A stretch of 39,085 bases of DNA from positions 1 to 39,085 of the forward strand of contig JAUILP010000001.1 of NCBI GenBank assembly GCA_030432875.1, read 5' to 3'. The stretch is from Oligoflexia bacterium. Its GTDB lineage: Bacteria; Bdellovibrionota_B; Oligoflexia; Oligoflexales; JAGOVF01. A model generated the notes under the pieces. That model searched no databases. It was given only the letters and a program-made list of their open reading frames with translations, and had not been told where the DNA came from. The translations under genes were made by a program, and so were the position numbers. Below, piece by piece: positions 1 through 9,727 of the stretch (position 1 is the stretch's first letter; each line of letters opens with the position of its first letter).

Positions 1-100
1 TTGCTGAAAATTGCTGAAAATTGCTGAAAATTGCTGAAAATTGCTGAAAATTGCTGAAAATTGCTGAAAATTGCTGAAAATTGCTGAAAATTGCTGAAAA
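1..100. repeat. Perfect 10 x 10-bp tandem repeat (unit TTGCTGAAAA)
   Basis: Ten identical copies of the 10-bp unit TTGCTGAAAA run without a mismatch from the first base of the window to base 100; the array may continue upstream. Each junction creates an AAAATT tract, so A/T tracts recur every 10 bp, close to one helical turn, a pattern known to give intrinsically bent DNA. The array lies in the same gene-free region as two parS sites upstream of parA. An iteron-like protein-binding array, a bent-DNA element or a simple slippage microsatellite are all possible; the sequence alone does not decide. Confidence 0.97.
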
Positions 101-660
101 TACATGAAATATATGTGTTAAAAAAATCTCTCTTGATCTTTGTTCACCTTGGGATTTGGTTCTGAGGTCAGTATATGACAATTAATTTTGTTTCATCGCC
201 GAATACATTAACAATCATTTTTTAAATTAACGGGTAGAAGGGAAGTGGTCTTTCTTAAAGTTTTGTTTCTAAAGGTTACATGCCCTCTTGTGTATCATAA
301 ATTGTTTAGATGATTATTTTGAATATTCATAAATTGGAGCTGTTTATTCATATCATCACAATGCCTACTCAGACTAATCTGCCTATACAGACCTCTAAAA
401 TTTACATATTTTCAAATATTGATGGAGCGTATTTATTGGTTCCTCGGTATATGAGGTATCCTTAATTATTAGTCATCCGCCTTTGTACCAGATTTATTAA
501 TAAATTAAAAAATTTAACCATATGTTTGTTTTTCTTTTTCTTTTCAAATTAGCTGCATGAAATATTATGTTTTCAGATTATTTTCGCAAAAAATGGGTTA
601 ATGGCAGAATTAAGCGCTAATTCGCTAATTTTTTCTCATATTCAAATTCAATAAAGAACC

Positions 661-692
661 TTCCAAATATTGAGGTGCTTTTTTATTTGGAA
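661..692. repeat. Inverted repeat (9-bp arms, 14-bp loop)
   Basis: The arms TTCCAAATA (661-669) and TATTTGGAA (684-692) are perfectly complementary around a 14-base loop that ends in a T-run. It could be a terminator remnant from a gene left of the window or a structural element; it sits 20 bp left of the first parS. Confidence 0.4.
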
Positions 693-711
693 TCTATTTC
701 ATATTTCATTA

Positions 712-727
712 TGTTTCACGTGAAACA
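712..727. other. parS: parS centromere site 1
   Basis: The 16-bp palindrome TGTTTCACGTGAAACA is an exact match to the canonical bacterial chromosomal parS bound by ParB. It lies about 0.9 kb upstream of parA, whose product and partner ParB are encoded in this window. Confidence 0.95.
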
Positions 728-1403
728 TTTCTCCTAATGTTTGGGGGAAAATAATTAGATGAATTTGTCCCGGGGTTCTACCTTTAATTCGACAAATATT
801 CGCCTAAAGTTGACCAATCTAATCTAAAGTAGTTTCATGCGATCATCGCAAAGGTCGGCATGCTTAGCACAGTATTAAGCCTATATATATTCGACACTCA
901 GCCTTTTTCTATCCAAAACGAATCAAAACCAAAGCTATTTTAATCTCCGCTCTTTTCCTAACAACCATATTCATAATCGTTCATGGAAGTAATGAATCGC
1001 GATATTTTGGGGTGATTCTGAAAAAATTTAACTATAATTATAAAATTTAGTAACTGAAGCGTCGAAGAATAAGTTTCTAAGAATTAGGAAAAATACTAAA
1101 ATTTTAAAAAATTGAAACCAGAAAGTGTTTTTAGGAAATCATTTGTGGAAAAGGGAATAATAATTTAACCCAAATATCATTAAAGGTAAATTTTAGCAAA
1201 ATTGTCCCAGGTGGACAAACTGTTCTGGTGAGACCTATATTTAACTACCAATAGAATAGTGAATAAAATTGTTGTTTATAGATTTAGGATATATCTATGT
1301 ATAACAAAAAATGCAGCGTAAACCCAAAATTTATCTATTTTTCCATTGCATAGGTATGTTAGGGGTGCGGGGGGCATGGAAATTAATGTATATTTAATAC
1401 AAA

Positions 1404-1419
1404 TGTTTCACGTGAAACA
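1404..1419. other. parS: parS centromere site 2
   Basis: A second exact copy of TGTTTCACGTGAAACA, 185 bp upstream of the parA start and just upstream of a candidate parA promoter (-35 at 1435). ParB loading and spreading from here could also repress parAB; that regulatory role is inference. Confidence 0.95.
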
Positions 1420-1434
1420 TTTACAAGCAATGCC

Positions 1435-1463
1435 TTGCCAGAAAACACGGGAAGTTATATTAT
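1435..1463 (+). promoter_or_regulatory. Candidate sigma70-type promoter for parAB
   Basis: TTGCCA (1435-1440) and TATTAT (1458-1463) are separated by 17 bp and would give a leader of roughly 135 bases before parA. The -35 lies 15 bp right of the second parS. It rests on motif matching only, and AT-rich DNA produces chance matches. Confidence 0.35.
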
Positions 1464-1603
1464 ATCTACTGGGATCCCATTTAAAATAACACAATAAATA
1501 CAGATGGTTGCTGCCTTTTTAAAAAACAAGTCATTTATTTTTACAAAAAGAAATCGACAAATTTATATAAATTAATGAAATAATTAATTTTTTTGGAGGA
1601 TAG

Positions 1604-2449
1604 ATGTCAGCAAGAATAATAGCCATTTCGAATCAAAAAGGCGGAGTTGGAAAGACAACAACTTCTGTTAATTTAGCGGCATGCTTAGCGGCAGCAGAAA
1701 AAAAAGTATTGCTGGTTGATTTGGACCCACAGTCTAATGCTGGAAGTGGAATAGGCATCTATACACATGAGTATTCTCAAAGCCTATACAATGTTCTCGT
1801 TGAAGAAGTGGCGATAAAAAACATCATACTTCATACGGAACTAAAGTATTTAGACATTGCTCCGTCACACCAAGATTTGATAGGCGCCGAAGTTGAACTG
1901 GTGAGTGCTTTTGGCCGAGAAAATCGCCTAAAAGAAGCGCTTGATACCGTTTCTGAACTTTACGACTACATTATTATAGACTGCCCTCCTGCACTGGGTC
2001 TGCTTACCGTTAATGCCCTAACGGCCAGTCAATTCGTCCTAATCCCCCTTCAGTGTGAATACTATGCCATGGAGGGATTATCTCAGTTACTTAAGACAAT
2101 AAGTTTAATTAAAAAAAGGCTAAACCCCAATTTGGAAAAAGAAGGTATATTGTTAACCATGCATGATAAAAGAAATAATTTGTGCACATTGGTTGAAAAA
2201 GATATTAGACACCACTTTACCGATGAAGTTTTTCCTATGGTAATCCCAAGAAATATAAAACTTTCAGAAGCCCCATCATATGGCAAGCCGATTATTCTCT
2301 ATGATATTGCAAGCAAAGGCGCTGCCGCTTATCTAGAGTTGGCGGCTCACCTTATAAAAAAGCATGAAAATACAAACAGTCAAAACAATAAAAACCTTGG
2401 TTTAAACATACCTGACTCAAGTGTTGATACGTCCTGGCATGACCGATAA
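1604..2449 (+). CDS. parA: ParA/Soj chromosome partitioning ATPase
   Basis: The 281-residue protein is a ParA/MinD-type ATPase that works with ParB bound at parS to move replicated origins apart, acting on the nucleoid. The deviant Walker A box KGGVGKTT (residues 12-19), the Walker A' region DLDPQSN (39-45) and the Walker B segment IIIDCPPALG (about 123-132) are all visible. Length fits the chromosomal Soj/ParA group, without the N-terminal DNA-binding extension of plasmid type Ia ParA. The ATG is preceded by GGAGGA at 1595-1600, which fixes the start. parB follows after 81 bp, so the two probably form an operon; two parS sites lie upstream. Confidence 0.97.
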   Translation: MSARIIAISNQKGGVGKTTTSVNLAACLAAAEKKVLLVDLDPQSNAGSGIGIYTHEYSQSLYNVLVEEVAIKNIILHTELKYLDIAPSHQDLIGAEVELVSAFGRENRLKEALDTVSELYDYIIIDCPPALGLLTVNALTASQFVLIPLQCEYYAMEGLSQLLKTISLIKKRLNPNLEKEGILLTMHDKRNNLCTLVEKDIRHHFTDEVFPMVIPRNIKLSEAPSYGKPIILYDIASKGAAAYLELAAHLIKKHENTNSQNNKNLGLNIPDSSVDTSWHDR

Positions 2450-2530
2450 ATATTTTTTTGATTAAGGCCATCGTTACATTAAAAAAACAGGATAAAGAAA
2501 TTAAGGTCCTAATATAGAAAGGTTTTTTAA

Positions 2531-3493
2531 ATGAAAGATTTAGAGCAAAAACCATTTATACCTTCCCCACAAGTAAAAAAAGCTGGGGCGTTAGGAAAAG
2601 GAATTGGCTCCCTTATCAGAGACATTGATGATTATGGAAAGGATGCTCAAAACCAAAATCATGAAGGATCTAATGCTATTTCTTACCAGCCACTCATGAT
2701 TTCTGTGGATTTGATAAAAATAAACCCAAGGCAGCCTAGAAAAATATTTGATAAGAAAAGATTAGAAGAGCTTGCGACGAGTATAGCTAATGATGGCATT
2801 ATTCAGCCTCTTGTTGTGTCAGAAGTTGCTGGAGATCAATCCTCTTTGGCCAAAGAAAAATATCTCCTGGTGGCGGGCGAGCGTCGTTTGCGCGCCGCAA
2901 AACTTGCGGGTCTTCTCCATGTTCCTGTAGTAGTAAAGAATATCGCCAATGAAGACCTCCTTCGCATCGCGCTTATTGAAAATATCCAAAGAGCAGACTT
3001 AAACGTCATCGAAGAAGCTCTTGCCATTAAAACCCTTATTGAAGAACTAAGGCTCACTCAAGAACAGTGTGCTATCAAATTAGGCAAAGACAGAACAACC
3101 GTTACCAATATTCTGAGATTACTTAATTTACCCGAAGAAGTTCAGAATGACCTTGTAGGTGAAAAACTCACTATGGGTCATGCGCGTTCCTTTTTAGCTT
3201 TAGAATCTAAACAAAAAATACTTAAAGCCAGAAATTTTGTTATAGAAAACGAATTAAATGTCCGTCAAACCGAAATACTGGTTAAAAAGCTTCAAAAGCA
3301 GGAACAAGAGGATTTAAATCCCCAAAAACCAAAAGAAGATAAAACTAACCCTAATCTAAATTATATAGCTGAAAAAATAAGGGCAAAATTAAAAACAAAG
3401 GTAGCTTTTAACGGTACAGCCCAAAAGGGACAAATAGTTATTTCCTATTTTTCATTAGAAGATTTTGAACGAATATCTGAGCTGATTTCCTAA
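2531..3493 (+). CDS. parB: ParB/Spo0J chromosome partitioning protein
   Basis: The 320-residue ParB binds parS, spreads as a CTP-dependent clamp and stimulates ParA. In order: a short N-terminal segment with the Leu-Gly-Lys-Gly-Ile motif typical of the ParA-interaction peptide (about 18-29), the ParB/Srx CTP-binding domain with GERRLRAAKLAG (116-127) and ENIQRADLN (150-158), a helix-turn-helix for parS reading (about 175-200), and a C-terminal dimerisation region. All hallmark boxes are intact and the length is usual. AAAGG at 2518-2522 supports the ATG. It follows parA with an 81-bp gap and precedes the ATP synthase genes. Confidence 0.97.
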   Translation: MKDLEQKPFIPSPQVKKAGALGKGIGSLIRDIDDYGKDAQNQNHEGSNAISYQPLMISVDLIKINPRQPRKIFDKKRLEELATSIANDGIIQPLVVSEVAGDQSSLAKEKYLLVAGERRLRAAKLAGLLHVPVVVKNIANEDLLRIALIENIQRADLNVIEEALAIKTLIEELRLTQEQCAIKLGKDRTTVTNILRLLNLPEEVQNDLVGEKLTMGHARSFLALESKQKILKARNFVIENELNVRQTEILVKKLQKQEQEDLNPQKPKEDKTNPNLNYIAEKIRAKLKTKVAFNGTAQKGQIVISYFSLEDFERISELIS

Positions 3494-3714
3494 GTAGTTC
3501 GTTTTTTCCATTCAAAAAATAAATAAGGGATGTTGAGAAATTTCCCATGAATTTAGCCCAATACGCGCTATGTGCTCCTGCTGTGCTTGTTATTGACAAA
3601 AAAAACAAATATACAGAAAAAATAACAAAAAAAAATATAAGAACAGCTTGAGATTAAGGTGATTTTAGTTTAAAACCTTTTGCCAGGGAGTTTTTTTTCC
3701 GAGGTTAAAACACA

Positions 3715-4149
3715 ATGTCTAGCTTAAATATAGCGCCGAATCCAAAAGCAGTTGCATTATTATTAATAATATTTCTCGCAAATATTTTAATCATTAAGAA
3801 GCTAATACTAGAATCATTTCTCAAGCTAAAAAAACACAGAGATGCGCTTACCACAGGATCTGTTGCTGAGACTAAAAAAATTCAGCAGCAAAATGAGATC
3901 TTACAAAAGACGATAGAATCCAAAAAGAAAGAAGCAATCTTAGAAGCGCAAAAAATAAGCGAAATTATGATTAGTGAGGCTGGCAAAAAACAAGAAGAAC
4001 TAACGCGAGAAGCTCAAAACAAAGCCAGTGCTTTTCTTCTTGAGATTAGAAAAGGGATTCAAGGGGATCTTTTGAATCAAAGAATGAGTATAAAAGAAAA
4101 AGCTCAGCAATTAAGCGATGTTTTCTACGATAAAATTTTAAAATCTTAG
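3715..4149 (+). CDS. ATP synthase F0 subunit b (b or b' type), first copy
   Basis: This 144-residue protein has one N-terminal membrane segment (about residues 10-28) followed by a long charged coiled coil rich in Lys, Glu and Gln, the architecture of the F0 b/b' stator. It opens an operon continuing with a second b-type gene, atpH, atpA, atpG, atpD and atpC. Two consecutive b-like genes suggest a b/b' heterodimeric peripheral stalk; which copy is b' cannot be settled by eye. The ATG has a GAGG sequence about 10 bases upstream. The next gene starts 33 bp downstream. The 221-bp gap from parB holds no further convincing gene. Confidence 0.8.
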   Translation: MSSLNIAPNPKAVALLLIIFLANILIIKKLILESFLKLKKHRDALTTGSVAETKKIQQQNEILQKTIESKKKEAILEAQKISEIMISEAGKKQEELTREAQNKASAFLLEIRKGIQGDLLNQRMSIKEKAQQLSDVFYDKILKS

Positions 4150-4182
4150 AGCAATATAAATCCTAATCAAGGAGAAAGATAT

Positions 4183-4665
4183 TTGGAAAATCATGACTTT
4201 TTGATGACCACTCTATTTCCCTATATAAATTTCATTATATTTTTTATCGTGCTTGTTTATATCGCAAAAAAACCAATAACAGCAATGTTCGCTGGCAGAC
4301 GCGCTCAGTTTTTAAATTCGTCTGATGAAGCAGATCGGGAAAAGAAAGCCGCCCTTAAATATAAACAAGATTTAGAAAAAATTGCTGAAAATCTCGATCA
4401 AGAATTAGACAAAATTGTTGTGCAAGCAAAAGAAAATGCAACGCAAAGAAGCAAAGAAATGCTTGAACAAGCAAATAAACTAAGTGCACACATAGTTGCA
4501 GAAAGTAAACGAGTCGCTGAAGCTGAATTAAGTGAGGCCATAAAGCTTCTTCGTACCGAGCTTGTAGTCGCCCTTCAAGATTCCGTTAAAAATAAAATTC
4601 AGAAAGACTTTGCCCCTGAGCAACAGGCAAATCTAATAGAAACACGCGTAGATATGATTCATTAA
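4183..4665 (+). CDS. atpF: ATP synthase F0 subunit b, second copy
   Basis: The 160-residue protein carries an N-terminal hydrophobic segment (about residues 10-26), then KKPI and a long helical coiled-coil domain with repeated Lys/Glu/Ala, as in F0 subunit b, the stator joining the membrane a subunit to F1. The start is TTG at 4183, backed by AAGGAG at 4169-4174 with 8-base spacing; an ATG lies 7 codons in at 4204 but is less well placed. The gene is second in the operon, 37 bp before atpH. This copy, with the more typical FxxxKPI-like region after the membrane helix, is my preferred canonical b. Confidence 0.88.
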   Translation: MENHDFLMTTLFPYINFIIFFIVLVYIAKKPITAMFAGRRAQFLNSSDEADREKKAALKYKQDLEKIAENLDQELDKIVVQAKENATQRSKEMLEQANKLSAHIVAESKRVAEAELSEAIKLLRTELVVALQDSVKNKIQKDFAPEQQANLIETRVDMIH

Positions 4666-4702
4666 TATCACCCTTAGGTGATAACGAATATAGGTGAGAT
4701 AC

Positions 4703-5233
4703 ATGGAAAGTTCAGTGGCAAAAAGGTATTCTAAGGCACTATTTTTGTTAAACAAGAACAGTGAAAACATGAACATAAAACTTTTGTGTCAATTCGCTAG
4801 CATCATTGATAATAATAAACCTACAGCAACATTTCTCAGTCATCCCATCATAACCAAACAAAATAAAATGGCATTTATAGAAGAAATCATGAGCAAACAT
4901 AAACTTGAAAAGCTCTATATGAATTTTATAAAGGTCATTGTTGAGGCCGGTAGGATAAATCTTTTTAGTCAGATAATGTCTGGCTACTTAAAACTTGTAG
5001 ATGAAGCAAATGGGTATATTAGGGCTGACGTCACGACAGCACTAGAAATTTCTGATTCTCAAAAAGAAGCAATAGGAAAAAATATTAAAAAATTAATGGG
5101 TGAGAACATCGATATAATGTTTTCCATCAACCCATCTATTTTAGGTGGCTTTGTTGTTAAAGCGGGCAATAAAGTTTTAGATTTGAGTCTGGCGCATAGC
5201 TTATCTTCGATTGAAAAAATGGTTTTAGCATAA
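4703..5233 (+). CDS. atpH: ATP synthase F1 subunit delta
   Basis: The 176-residue protein is the delta (OSCP-like) subunit that fixes the b stalk to the top of F1. The N-terminal domain has the typical VAKRYSKALF motif (residues 5-14) and the C-terminal part carries the family pattern ILGGFVVKAGNKVLDLSL. An in-frame GTG at 4694 would add three residues, but AGGTGA (4692-4697) reads as the ribosome binding site for the ATG at 4703, so I use that start. The gene sits between atpF and atpA, 25 bp before the latter. Confidence 0.95.
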   Translation: MESSVAKRYSKALFLLNKNSENMNIKLLCQFASIIDNNKPTATFLSHPIITKQNKMAFIEEIMSKHKLEKLYMNFIKVIVEAGRINLFSQIMSGYLKLVDEANGYIRADVTTALEISDSQKEAIGKNIKKLMGENIDIMFSINPSILGGFVVKAGNKVLDLSLAHSLSSIEKMVLA

Positions 5234-5258
5234 AAATTTATGAATAGGTAAGGGTTCT

Positions 5259-6767
5259 ATGGAAAAAATTAGTATTGAAGAAGTTAGTAACATTATCAGT
5301 GAAAAAATAAAAAGTTTTGAACACCCGGTAGAGCTTGTCGAAACCGGAACAGTTCTTATGGTAGGCGACGGAATTGCTCGAATTTACGGCCTTGAAGGGG
5401 CCCTTGCGGGTGAGCTTATCGAATTTTCTAGCGGCGTAAAAGGGGTTGTTCTAAACCTTGAAGAAAATAACGTCGGTGTCGCTATTCTTGGACCATCAGA
5501 AACAATCAGGGAGGGCGACCAGGTTAAACGACTTAAAACCATTGCCTCCATCCCTGTAGGTGAAGGTCTACTTGGGCGCGTCGTGAATGGTTTAGGTGAG
5601 CCGCTCGACGGTCAGGGGCCAATTAAGTCTTCTAAAGTTGGTGTTATTGAGGTTAAGGCCCCAGGCATCATTGCTCGTAAATCAGTCCACCAACCATTGC
5701 ACACGGGTATTAAGTGTATCGATTCCATGACACCAATAGGACGAGGCCAACGAGAACTCATCATTGGTGATCGTAAGACTGGAAAAACAGCGATTTGTAT
5801 CGACACGATCATAAATCAAAAACAAGAAGATGTTATTTGTATTTATGTCGCCATCGGACAAAAGGCTTCTACTGTTGCACAAGTCGTAGATAAACTGAAA
5901 AAAGCTGGTGCTATGGATTATACCATTGTCGTAAGCGCTACAGCAAAAGACCCCGCTGCGATGCAGTTTTTTGCCCCTTATGCGGGATGCACTATGGGTG
6001 AATTTTTCCGAGATTCCGGGAAACATGTCGTTATCTTTTTTGATGACTTAACGAAACAGGCTCAAGCCTACCGAGAAATGTCGCTTTTATTAAGAAGACC
6101 TCCTGGACGTGAGGCTTATCCTGGCGATGTTTTTTATATTCATAGCCGCTTATTAGAAAGAGCTTGTAAACTCAATGATTCACTTGGCGCTGGATCTATG
6201 ACAGCTTTCCCCGTTATTGAAACGCAAGCAGGGGATATTTCAGCTTATGTTCCTACAAACGTTATATCTATTACAGATGGTCAAATTTTCTTAGAATCTG
6301 ATCTATTTTTTAGTGGTGTTAGACCAGCGATGAACGTCGGTCTTTCTGTTTCTCGCGTCGGAAGTGCCGCGCAAATTCCGGCGATGGCGAAAGTTGCGGG
6401 TACTATTCGTCTTGAATTAGCTCAGTACCGTGAACTAGCGGCATTTGCTCAGTTCGGTTCCGACCTTGATGAAGCAACGCAAAAGACACTTCGGCGCGGA
6501 AAAGTTCTTGTTGAGGTGCTCAAACAAGGCCAGTATCAACCTATTGATGTTGCCTTACAGGTAGCAGTAATTTATGCAGCGACAAAGGGATATCTCGATA
6601 ATATTGATACCGCAAAACTAGCCGATTGGGAAATGGGGCTTTCTGATCATTTGAAAGCTCATCACAAAGATATGCTCCAAAAAATTAGAGAAGGCGCAAA
6701 GTTAAATGTGGTCGAAGAAGAACTCTCTAAAGCAATAAAAGAATTTACATCGAGGTTTGCAGTTTAA
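5259..6767 (+). CDS. atpA: ATP synthase F1 subunit alpha
   Basis: The 502-residue non-catalytic nucleotide-binding subunit of F1 has the usual length and order: N-terminal beta-barrel, Walker A GDRKTGKT (170-177; usual form GDRQTGKT), Walker B region [12 protein letters not shown], and the signature region [20 protein letters not shown]. The ATG follows a GGGTTCT stretch about 5 bases upstream, a weak ribosome binding site. The TAA stop overlaps the atpG start by one base (TAATG), indicating translational coupling. Confidence 0.98.
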   Translation: MEKISIEEVSNIISEKIKSFEHPVELVETGTVLMVGDGIARIYGLEGALAGELIEFSSGVKGVVLNLEENNVGVAILGPSETIREGDQVKRLKTIASIPVGEGLLGRVVNGLGEPLDGQGPIKSSKVGVIEVKAPGIIARKSVHQPLHTGIKCIDSMTPIGRGQRELIIGDRKTGKTAICIDTIINQKQEDVICIYVAIGQKASTVAQVVDKLKKAGAMDYTIVVSATAKDPAAMQFFAPYAGCTMGEFFRDSGKHVVIFFDDLTKQAQAYREMSLLLRRPPGREAYPGDVFYIHSRLLERACKLNDSLGAGSMTAFPVIETQAGDISAYVPTNVISITDGQIFLESDLFFSGVRPAMNVGLSVSRVGSAAQIPAMAKVAGTIRLELAQYRELAAFAQFGSDLDEATQKTLRRGKVLVEVLKQGQYQPIDVALQVAVIYAATKGYLDNIDTAKLADWEMGLSDHLKAHHKDMLQKIREGAKLNVVEEELSKAIKEFTSRFAV

Positions 6768-7654
6768 TGGCAAATTTAAAAGAAATCAGACGCCGCATTG
6801 GGAGTGTTAAAAACACCCAAAAAATCACCAAGGCGATGAAGCTTGTTTCTGCTGCTAAGTTTGCAAAAGCAGCTTTAGCGGCCAAGGGGGCGATGCCCTA
6901 CGGAGAGAAGCTTGATGAGCTGGCAGGGGTAATTGCATTGCAGCTTGGTGGTTCTATTTCCATTCCATTAGCGACGCGTCGTGAAGAAAAAAAAGTGTTG
7001 GCAATCGTTATCACTTCAGATAGAGGGCTTTGTGGAGCTCTCAATACAAATGTTATAAAGAAATTTCTTTCTTTTTTAAAAGAGAAAAAAGCACAGGGTG
7101 TTGAGGTTGAAGTTGCGGCGCTCGGTAAAAAAATTAATAGTTTTTTGAAAATAAAAAAAGGTTTGGCAAAAGTTTCCTATTACAAAGAAAAAGCTATTGA
7201 AAAACCAAGTTATGCCTACGCATCAGAACTTTTTGCGCTAGTTTCTAGCCAGTTTGTAGATGGAACCTATGATGCGGTTTATATGATTTTCCCAAAATTT
7301 GTTTCTGCTTTGTCGCAGCAACCAACTGTAACGCAGCTTTTACCATTAAGTCTGCCTTCTGTGCCGGGTAGTACGGATAACAATACAAAACAATCATCGT
7401 CACCTCTTCTCGTAGAACCAAGCCCTCAGATTGTTTTGGAACACTTGTTAACAAAGCAGTTTACTAATAAAGTCTTTAGAGCCTTTTTAGATAGTTTGGC
7501 TTCCGAGTATGGAGCCCGTATGACGGCGATGGATTCTGCCACAAATAACGCATCTGATGTTATCTACAAATTAACATTAGAATATAACAGAGGACGACAA
7601 GCAGCGATCACGAAAGAACTGATAGAAATCACAAGTGGCGCTCAAGCTTTATAG
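6767..7654 (+). CDS. atpG: ATP synthase F1 subunit gamma
   Basis: The 295-residue central shaft subunit has the N-terminal helix with IRRRIGSVKNTQKITKAMK and the C-terminal helix with RMTAMDSATNNASD, which pair in the rotor coiled coil. The start codon overlaps the last base of the atpA stop. Compared with a typical gamma, a Ser/Pro/Asn-rich stretch around residues 196-223 looks like a small family-variable insertion in the globular part. It is followed 39 bp later by atpD. Confidence 0.97.
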   Translation: MANLKEIRRRIGSVKNTQKITKAMKLVSAAKFAKAALAAKGAMPYGEKLDELAGVIALQLGGSISIPLATRREEKKVLAIVITSDRGLCGALNTNVIKKFLSFLKEKKAQGVEVEVAALGKKINSFLKIKKGLAKVSYYKEKAIEKPSYAYASELFALVSSQFVDGTYDAVYMIFPKFVSALSQQPTVTQLLPLSLPSVPGSTDNNTKQSSSPLLVEPSPQIVLEHLLTKQFTNKVFRAFLDSLASEYGARMTAMDSATNNASDVIYKLTLEYNRGRQAAITKELIEITSGAQAL

Positions 7655-7672
7655 AAACAATAAATTATTTAA

Positions 7673-9103
<1,431 letters not shown>

Positions 9104-9145
9104 AGCTTTTCTATAGATAATTTAAATTTGCATTAGAGGTATAAG

Positions 9146-9580
9146 GTGGCCCAAAGTTTAGACGTAAACATTTATCTCCCAGAGCGCTTAGTAGCCACTA
9201 AATCGTCGGTTTCACAAGTTAATTTACCGACTATAGACAAGGGATACATTGGCATATTGCCTCATCATACTCAGGTTGTTACCGAAGTTGGGACAGGGGT
9301 TCTTGCCATTACTGAAGATGGAAAAACCAAGCCAGATGAGTATTTTGTTAGTGGAGGCTTTGCTTGGGTCGGTGAAAATAATGTTGAACTTATGCTAGAT
9401 ATTGCTGAACACTGTACAAAAATTAACAAAACTCGTGCGCAAAAAGCAAAAGAGCGTGCCGAAGCGCGGCTCGCAGCAAAAACACATTCTGAAAAAGAAA
9501 GTGTTGACATAGCAAGGGCGCAAGCGGCACTTCTTAGGGCCTTACAACGAATTTCTGTGTCTGAAAGGCATGGATTATAA
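9146..9580 (+). CDS. atpC: ATP synthase F1 subunit epsilon
   Basis: The 144-residue epsilon subunit has an N-terminal beta-sandwich (with GYIGILPHHTQVVTEVGTG, about residues 33-51) and a C-terminal helical hairpin rich in Ala, Arg and Glu, which in this family can inhibit ATP hydrolysis. The start is GTG at 9146 with AGAGG upstream at 9134-9138. It ends the operon and is followed directly by a hairpin that may terminate transcription. Confidence 0.95.
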   Translation: MAQSLDVNIYLPERLVATKSSVSQVNLPTIDKGYIGILPHHTQVVTEVGTGVLAITEDGKTKPDEYFVSGGFAWVGENNVELMLDIAEHCTKINKTRAQKAKERAEARLAAKTHSEKESVDIARAQAALLRALQRISVSERHGL

Positions 9581-9604
9581 AATAAGAAAAATCTTATTTA
9601 TTTT
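9580..9604 (+). terminator. Probable terminator of the atp operon
   Basis: The arms AAATAAGA (9580-9587) and TCTTATTT (9592-9599) flank a 4-base loop and lead into a T-rich tract, directly after the atpC stop. The stem is AT-rich and therefore weak. Confidence 0.5.
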
Positions 9605-9727
9605 TCTTTTAAAGCCTTCGATTAGTGGCGCGGTTACAGATTTTTTATAGCCTTCCAAAAAGAAAAACCTCTAACTTTTTGCGATTTCTAAGCCCCAAAG
9701 ACGAAGAAATCGAGGATCAGTGGGTGA

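Larger units (their letters stand above)
101..1603. other. Gene-free AT-rich region upstream of parA (possible centromere/origin zone)
   Basis: No open reading frame with a credible start or family signature is visible on either strand. The region is AT-rich and contains two perfect parS sites (712-727, 1404-1419), an inverted repeat with arms TTCCAAATA/TATTTGGAA (661-669 and 684-692), a short palindrome TTGTCC-N5-GGACAA (1202-1218) and a candidate promoter for parA (1435-1463). One near match to a DnaA box (TGTGGAAAA, about 1144) is present, but no cluster of boxes, so I do not call an origin. In many bacteria parAB-parS lies close to oriC, which makes origin proximity a reasonable inference. 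Confidence 0.6.

Noticed and set aside
1..100. CRISPR array
   Set aside because: The repeat unit is 10 bp with no spacers between copies, so it is a simple tandem repeat.
1140..1160. DnaA box-like TGTGGAAAA
   Set aside because: A single site with one mismatch and no neighbouring boxes does not support an origin.
3593..3626. Perfect TTGACA as -35 of an atp promoter
   Set aside because: No acceptable -10 lies 16-18 bp downstream; only A-rich sequence follows.
3547..3651. 34-codon open frame between parB and the first b-subunit gene
   Set aside because: No good ribosome binding site, Lys/Asn-rich translation as expected from AT-rich non-coding DNA, and no recognisable family.
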